Source: Paludibacteraceae bacterium
Lineage (GTDB): Bacteria > Bacteroidota > Bacteroidia > Bacteroidales > Paludibacteraceae
NCBI GenBank assembly: GCA_017648235.1
Contig: JAGCIZ010000103.1
Coordinates: 1 to 10,200 of the forward strand
DNA: 10,200 nucleotides
Direction of reading: 5' to 3'
The translations under genes were made by a program, and so were the position numbers. Below the pieces are notes generated by a model that was given only the letters and a program-made list of their open reading frames with translations, ran no database searches and had not been told where the DNA came from. Below are positions 6,779-10,200 of the stretch, piece by piece; the first letter of the stretch is position 1; each line of letters starts with the position of its first letter.

Positions 6779-8617
6779 TTATTCCTCCAATAGTTTAGTA
6801 AAAACTTCTGCCAACTCTTTAGCATTGAAAGGTTGACCTTCTACACGATTGTATTGCTCGATGTTTATGTTATTTATCTTCATTTTCAAATAACCAGCAA
6901 ATTGTCCCATATTTTGTTCAACAACCACAATTTTCTTGTATTGTTGAAGCACTTCTGCTGTGTTTTTTGGTAGTGGATTGATATATTGGAAATGAGCTAA
7001 AGCAACTTTTTTGCCTTCTTCTTTGCAAATTTCCATTGCCGAATGAAGATGTCCATATGTTCCTCCCCAACCAACAACCAACAAACCTGCATCAGCATCT
7101 CCTTCCACTTGTAATTCTGGGATAGAATCTGCAATTTTTTCTATTTTTTGTTGACGAGTTTCAGTCATTAAGTGGTGATTTTTTGCATCAGTTGAAATAG
7201 CACTTGTTTTATAGTCTTTTTCCAATCCACCTAAGCGATGCTGAAAACCTTCCATTCCAGGAATAGCCCAATAACGAACATTGTTTTCTTTATTTCTTAA
7301 ATATGGTTTCCATGTAGTAGAATCAATAGATTCATTTACATAAGGAGGATTAATTGCAGGATAATCTTTCAATGAAGGAATTTTCCATGCCGAAGACCCA
7401 TTTGCAACAAAACCATCAGTTAATAATATAACAGGAGTCATACACTCCAATGCAATTTTTGAAGCATAGAAAGCGGCGTCAAAACAGTTTGCAGGAGATG
7501 TTGCAGCAATAACTGGCAATGGACTTTCTCCGTTACGTCCGTAAAGAGCTTGCAATAGGTCTGTTTGTTCTGATTTTGTTGGCAAACCTGTTGAAGGGCC
7601 ACCGCGCATTACATCTACAATTACCAAAGGAAGTTCTGCCATAACAGCTAAATTTATAGCTTCACTTTTGAGACAGATACCTGGTCCGGAAGTTGTTGTA
7701 ACAGCCAAAGCTCCAGCAAAGCTTGCTCCAATAGAACTTGCTGCTCCAGAAATCTCGTCTTCACATTGAACTGTAATTACTCCTAAATCTTTACGTTTGG
7801 ATAGTTCATGAAGAATATCTGTTGCGGGAGTGATAGGATAAGAACCTAAATAAAGTTTCAAACCTGCTTTTTCCGCAGCCGCAATCAAACCATAAGCAGT
7901 TGCTGTATTTCCATTTACGTCGGTATAAAATCCTTTTTCTTTAGCAGATTTAGATTCTACTCTATAAGTTGAAACTGAAGCATGAATGTTGTGTCCGTAA
8001 TTGAAGCCATCTGTTAGCACTTTTACGTTTGCCTCAGCAATAGCGGGTTTCTTTTGGAATTTATTTTGGAGCATATGTATTGCATGTTCCAATGGTCGGT
8101 TGAATAACCAACAAACCAAACCTAATGCAAACATATTTTTGCAACGAAGAATCGCTTTATTGTCCAATCCGCTATCTTTCAAACTTTCTTTACACATTGA
8201 AGAAATTGGGGCTTCAATAATCGTATTTTTAATGCCTAATTCTTCAAATGGATTACTAGTTGCAAAAAGTGCTTTTTCCAAATCCTTTTGTGCAAAAGAA
8301 TCACTATCGGTGATGATTATTGTTTGTGGAGTAGTGAACTTAATTTGCGTTTTCAATGCGGCAGGATTCATTGCAACTAGTACGTCACATGAATCACCAG
8401 GAGTCAGCACTTTGTCACCAAAGTGAACTTGAAAACCAGAAACTCCACTCAATGTTCCTTGTGGGGCACGAATTTCGGCAGGGTAGTCGGGAAAAGTACA
8501 GATATCATTTCCTAATACGGCAGAAACTGCTGAAAAAATATTTCCAGCCAATTGCATTCCATCTCCAGAGTCTCCCGAAAAACGAATAACAACTTGTTTT
8601 TTTTCTTCTATTTTCAT
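6779..8617 (-). CDS. korA: 2-Oxoglutarate:ferredoxin oxidoreductase, alpha subunit (gamma-alpha fusion)
   Basis: Partner of KorB in ferredoxin-linked 2-oxoacid oxidation or reductive carboxylation. The 612-residue product joins two parts. Residues about 8-190 are the gamma domain, starting RFSGDSGDGMQLAG (12-25). From about 235 comes the alpha part: YPITPATD at 260-267, TPP-activating E287 in CEDEISG, TSGPG at 309-313 and GGPSTGLPTKSEQTDL at 339-354. The C-terminal domain II has GWGGTYG at 516-522 and VEQNMGQFAGYL at 566-577. Such fusion is normal for two-subunit KorAB enzymes, such as the Mycobacterium pair. The start gives a natural N-terminus just before the first strand. It is the first gene of the minus-strand series, preceded by 265 bases of intergenic DNA with a promoter-like octamer and the glyA terminator, so it probably sets expression of the whole series. 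Confidence 0.93.
   Translation of the reverse strand: MKIEEKKQVVIRFSGDSGDGMQLAGNIFSAVSAVLGNDICTFPDYPAEIRAPQGTLSGVSGFQVHFGDKVLTPGDSCDVLVAMNPAALKTQIKFTTPQTIIITDSDSFAQKDLEKALFATSNPFEELGIKNTIIEAPISSMCKESLKDSGLDNKAILRCKNMFALGLVCWLFNRPLEHAIHMLQNKFQKKPAIAEANVKVLTDGFNYGHNIHASVSTYRVESKSAKEKGFYTDVNGNTATAYGLIAAAEKAGLKLYLGSYPITPATDILHELSKRKDLGVITVQCEDEISGAASSIGASFAGALAVTTTSGPGICLKSEAINLAVMAELPLVIVDVMRGGPSTGLPTKSEQTDLLQALYGRNGESPLPVIAATSPANCFDAAFYASKIALECMTPVILLTDGFVANGSSAWKIPSLKDYPAINPPYVNESIDSTTWKPYLRNKENNVRYWAIPGMEGFQHRLGGLEKDYKTSAISTDAKNHHLMTETRQQKIEKIADSIPELQVEGDADAGLLVVGWGGTYGHLHSAMEICKEEGKKVALAHFQYINPLPKNTAEVLQQYKKIVVVEQNMGQFAGYLKMKINNINIEQYNRVEGQPFNAKELAEVFTKLLEE
6783..6788 (-). promoter_or_regulatory. 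Shine-Dalgarno-like site of korB
   Basis: GGAGGA on the minus strand lies 7 bases before the korB ATG, and it is formed by the last Leu-Glu-Glu codons of korA. No comparable site was seen before the other genes, in keeping with the rarity of such sites in Bacteroidetes. It may be a coding coincidence, or it may help re-initiation on the korA-korB message. It supports the chosen korB start. Confidence 0.35.
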
Positions 8618-8648
8618 TTCAAAATTTCTTTTTACTACAAAATCATTG

Positions 8649-8656
8649 CAAAATTA
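8649..8656 (-). promoter_or_regulatory. Putative -7 promoter element of the korA operon (TAATTTTG)
   Basis: Read on the minus strand this is TAATTTTG, a match to TAnnTTTG, 31 bases before the korA ATG. A TTTG at 8669-8672 (minus strand) is too close (12 bases) to be a normal -33 box, and nothing suitable lies at the usual spacing of about 19 bases. It is the best promoter candidate in the 265-base gap, which must hold one because the glyA terminator lies upstream. The AT-rich context lowers its weight. Confidence 0.5.
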
Positions 8657-8708
8657 AGAATTTTTCTTCAAAATTTGTTTATTGAATAACAATAATTTAT
8701 AAAAGAGA

Positions 8709-8761
8709 GTAAAAATTTTACAAAATGTCAGTTTGTTTATATAAAATTGAATTTTTGTAAA
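8709..8761. repeat. AT-rich palindrome and inverted repeat upstream of korA
   Basis: Two overlapping symmetric elements lie in the korA upstream region. The first is a 13-base palindrome, GTAAAA-A-TTTTAC, at 8709-8721. The second is a 9-bp perfect inverted repeat, TTTACAAAA (8717-8725) with TTTTGTAAA (8753-8761), separated by 27 bases. A further palindrome, TCTCA-A-TGAGA, lies at 8782-8792. All are upstream of the putative -7 element and could be operator sites, but short AT palindromes are common by chance in DNA this AT-rich. The rest of the 8618-8882 gap shows nothing else I can name apart from the promoter element and terminator. Confidence 0.25.
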
Positions 8762-8834
8762 CAGAAACACTCTTAAAACTATCTCAATGAGAAAATTTAG
8801 GTAAAACTTTGAACAATTGATTATTTTAACAAAT

Positions 8835-8865
8835 AAAAAAAGCCTGCCAATAGGCAAGCTTTTTT
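8835..8865 (-). terminator. Rho-independent terminator of glyA
   Basis: On the minus strand the 7-bp stem GCTTGCC / GGCAGGC closes on the loop TATT and is followed by seven T. The stem includes one G-U pair that forms only in the minus-strand RNA; on the plus strand the same position is a C-A mismatch. Flanking A and T runs can extend the stem. It lies about 20 bases past the glyA stop and separates glyA from the korA series. Confidence 0.88.
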
Positions 8866-8882
8866 ATTGAATATTAATGTTT

Positions 8883-10163
8883 TTACCAAGCAAAAAGAGG
8901 ATATTTCTCCATCATAGCGTTTACTTCTGAACGAACTTTTAAAATGTTTTGTTCGTTTTCGCTATCGCTCAAAACTCTATCAATTAAATCAACGATAGTT
9001 GCCATTTCTTTTTCCTTAAGACCGCGTGTAGTAATTGCTGGAGTTCCAAAGCGCAATCCTGAAGTTTGGAATGGACTACGAGTATCAAAAGGAACCATGT
9101 TTTTATTTGTAGTGATATCAGCAGCTACTAAAGCTTTTTCTGCTTGTTTTCCTGTTAGTTCTGGGAATTTTGTTCTTAAGTCAACAAGCATACAATGATT
9201 GTCAGTTCCTCCAGAAATAATTTTATATCCTTTTTCAACAAAAGCTTTTGCCATAGCAGCCGCATTTTTTTGAACTTGTTGTTGATAAAGTTTGTATTCT
9301 GGCTGAAGAGCTTCTCCAAAAGCAACAGCTTTTGCTGCAATAACATGTTCCAATGGTCCGCCTTGAACCCCTGGAAAAACAGCAGAGTCGAGCAATGCAG
9401 ACATCATTTTTATCTCTCCTTTTGGAGTTGTTTTTCCCCAAGGATTAGGAAAATCTTCACCCATAAGAATGATACCTCCACGTGGACCACGCAAAGTTTT
9501 GTGGGTTGTAGATGTAACGATGTGCGCGTATTTTACTGGATTTTCCAACAATCCTGCCGCAATTAATCCTGCTGGGTGCGCCATGTCTACCATAAAGATA
9601 GCACCAATTTCATCGGCAACACGACGAATTCTTGCATAATCCCATTCACGACTATAAGCAGAAGCACCAGCAATAATGAGTTTTGGTTTTTCTGTCCGAG
9701 CAATAGTTTCGAGTTGTTCGTAATCAACACGTCCATCACTCTCTTTCACGTTGTATTCCAAAGCCTGAAAGTGTAATCCAGAAAAGTTAACTGGAGAACC
9801 ATGAGAAAGGTGTCCTCCATGGCTAAGATTTAATCCTAAAAATTTGTCACCAGGAGCTAAACATGCCATAAACACAGCCATGTTAGCTTGCGCTCCAGAG
9901 TGAGGTTGTACATTTGCCCAAGCAGCACCAAAAAGTTCTTTTACACGGTCAATAGCAATTTGTTCGCATTCATCAACCACTTCACAACCACCATAATAAC
10001 GACGACCAGGATAACCTTCGGCATATTTGTTTGTTATTACCGATCCCATTGCTTCGAGTACTTGTTCACTTACAAAATTTTCAGAGGCAATAAGTTCAAT
10101 TCCTTTCATTTGACGTTCTTTTTCACGTCCAATAATTTCAAAAATTTGACAATCTTTTTTCAT
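8883..10163 (-). CDS. glyA: Serine hydroxymethyltransferase
   Basis: PLP enzyme that converts serine and tetrahydrofolate to glycine and 5,10-methylene-tetrahydrofolate, the main source of one-carbon units. The product is 426 residues (E. coli 417) and complete. Key elements: LIASENF at 24-30, [15 protein letters not shown] at 45-59, and HSGAQAN at 88-94. D193 and H196 lie in DMAHPAG, PLP lysine K222 in [14 protein letters not shown] (217-230), and substrate carboxylate-binding R371 in SGLRFGTPA. The N-terminus ([11 protein letters not shown]) fits Bacteroidetes homologues, and the start is the first ATG after a -7 promoter element. It is probably transcribed alone: its own terminator follows within about 50 bases of the stop. 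No glycine riboswitch or other leader structure is possible in the short leader seen. Confidence 0.97.
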   Translation of the reverse strand: MKKDCQIFEIIGREKERQMKGIELIASENFVSEQVLEAMGSVITNKYAEGYPGRRYYGGCEVVDECEQIAIDRVKELFGAAWANVQPHSGAQANMAVFMACLAPGDKFLGLNLSHGGHLSHGSPVNFSGLHFQALEYNVKESDGRVDYEQLETIARTEKPKLIIAGASAYSREWDYARIRRVADEIGAIFMVDMAHPAGLIAAGLLENPVKYAHIVTSTTHKTLRGPRGGIILMGEDFPNPWGKTTPKGEIKMMSALLDSAVFPGVQGGPLEHVIAAKAVAFGEALQPEYKLYQQQVQKNAAAMAKAFVEKGYKIISGGTDNHCMLVDLRTKFPELTGKQAEKALVAADITTNKNMVPFDTRSPFQTSGLRFGTPAITTRGLKEKEMATIVDLIDRVLSDSENEQNILKVRSEVNAMMEKYPLFAW

Positions 10164-10185
10164 TTTATGTAAAATTTACGATGTG

Positions 10186-10193
10186 CAAAGGTA
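10186..10193 (-). promoter_or_regulatory. Putative -7 promoter element of glyA (TACCTTTG)
   Basis: Read on the minus strand this is TACCTTTG, an exact TAnnTTTG match ending 22 bases before the glyA ATG. Its two GC bases make it less likely to be an AT-rich accident than the other two octamers. The -33 box would lie beyond the window edge. Between it and the start codon, GTAAA-A-TTTAC (10169-10179) forms an 11-base palindrome that would overlap the transcription start. Confidence 0.65.
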
Positions 10194-10200
10194 ATGATTA

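Noticed and set aside
8001..8426. 141-residue plus-strand open frame opposite korA
   Set aside because: It lies wholly antisense to conserved KorA coding sequence, has no recognisable domain, and is explained as a shadow of the KorA frame.
8669..8672. TTTG on the minus strand as a -33 box for korA
   Set aside because: It is only 12 bases from the -7 octamer, whereas Bacteroidetes promoters space these by about 19 bases.
8734..8763. TGTTTA-N18-TAAACA as an FNR/CRP-type operator
   Set aside because: The spacer is far too long for that family and the half sites do not match its consensus; AT-rich chance is the simpler reading.
8654..8857. 67-residue minus-strand open frame between glyA and korA
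   Set aside because: Its composition is Phe/Leu/Ile/Lys/Asn, as expected from translating AT-rich noncoding DNA. It begins inside the glyA terminator hairpin and runs through the korA promoter region, and no family is recognisable.
9195..9566. 123-residue plus-strand open frame opposite glyA
   Set aside because: It covers the conserved core of GlyA including the PLP lysine region on the other strand; low-complexity Ser/Phe/Cys content and no family resemblance.
1..10200. Search by eye for CRISPR arrays, insertion sequences, tRNA or rRNA genes, phage or defence genes
   Set aside because: No regularly spaced repeats, terminal inverted repeats, transposase-like proteins or structured RNA genes were seen; nearly all bases are in conserved housekeeping genes.

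Overview
The window is ordinary chromosomal sequence from an AT-rich member of the Bacteroidetes, most likely the order Bacteroidales. Four things point there. Upstream of three genes there are matches to the Bacteroidetes -7 promoter octamer TAnnTTTG. Shine-Dalgarno sites are almost absent. The gene set is typical of anaerobic Bacteroidales: fused-type KorA with KorB, meso-diaminopimelate dehydrogenase, and a RecO without zinc-ribbon cysteines. The proteins read as Bacteroidetes versions of their families. I cannot name genus or species.

Left block (1-1726, plus strand): dtd, a MazG-like pyrophosphohydrolase gene and deoC form a tight unit of housekeeping and nucleotide-salvage genes, preceded by a TAATTTTG -7 element. 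dtd and the mazG-like gene overlap by one base (TAATG), and deoC follows 9 bases later. deoC meets recO tail to tail with only 2 bases between the stop codons.

Middle block (1729-8617, minus strand, read right to left): korA, korB, ddh, a steroid 5-alpha-reductase-like membrane protein gene, nadB and recO lie in one direction with gaps of 3, 31, 17, 16 and 0 bases. They look like one transcript starting from a TAATTTTG element upstream of korA. The products serve ferredoxin-linked 2-oxoacid metabolism, lysine and peptidoglycan precursor synthesis, lipid or steroid reduction (substrate unknown), NAD synthesis and recombinational repair. KorAB, Ddh and NadB all touch the 2-oxoglutarate/aspartate/ammonia part of metabolism, and both KorAB and NadB fit an anaerobic or low-oxygen life. 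That functional link is inference.

Right block (8618-10200): a 265-base AT-rich intergenic region holds the korA promoter element and several short AT-rich inverted repeats. It also holds a clear rho-independent terminator for glyA. glyA (serine hydroxymethyltransferase, minus strand) is complete, and its -7 promoter element sits at the very end of the window.

All ten protein genes appear full length, with key catalytic residues visible where I could place them. I see no mobile element, CRISPR array, rRNA, tRNA, toxin-antitoxin pair or defence system, and no convincing undescribed system. The items most worth a second look are the eukaryote-like 5-alpha-reductase homologue inside the operon and the in-frame stop/start abutment of nadB and recO.
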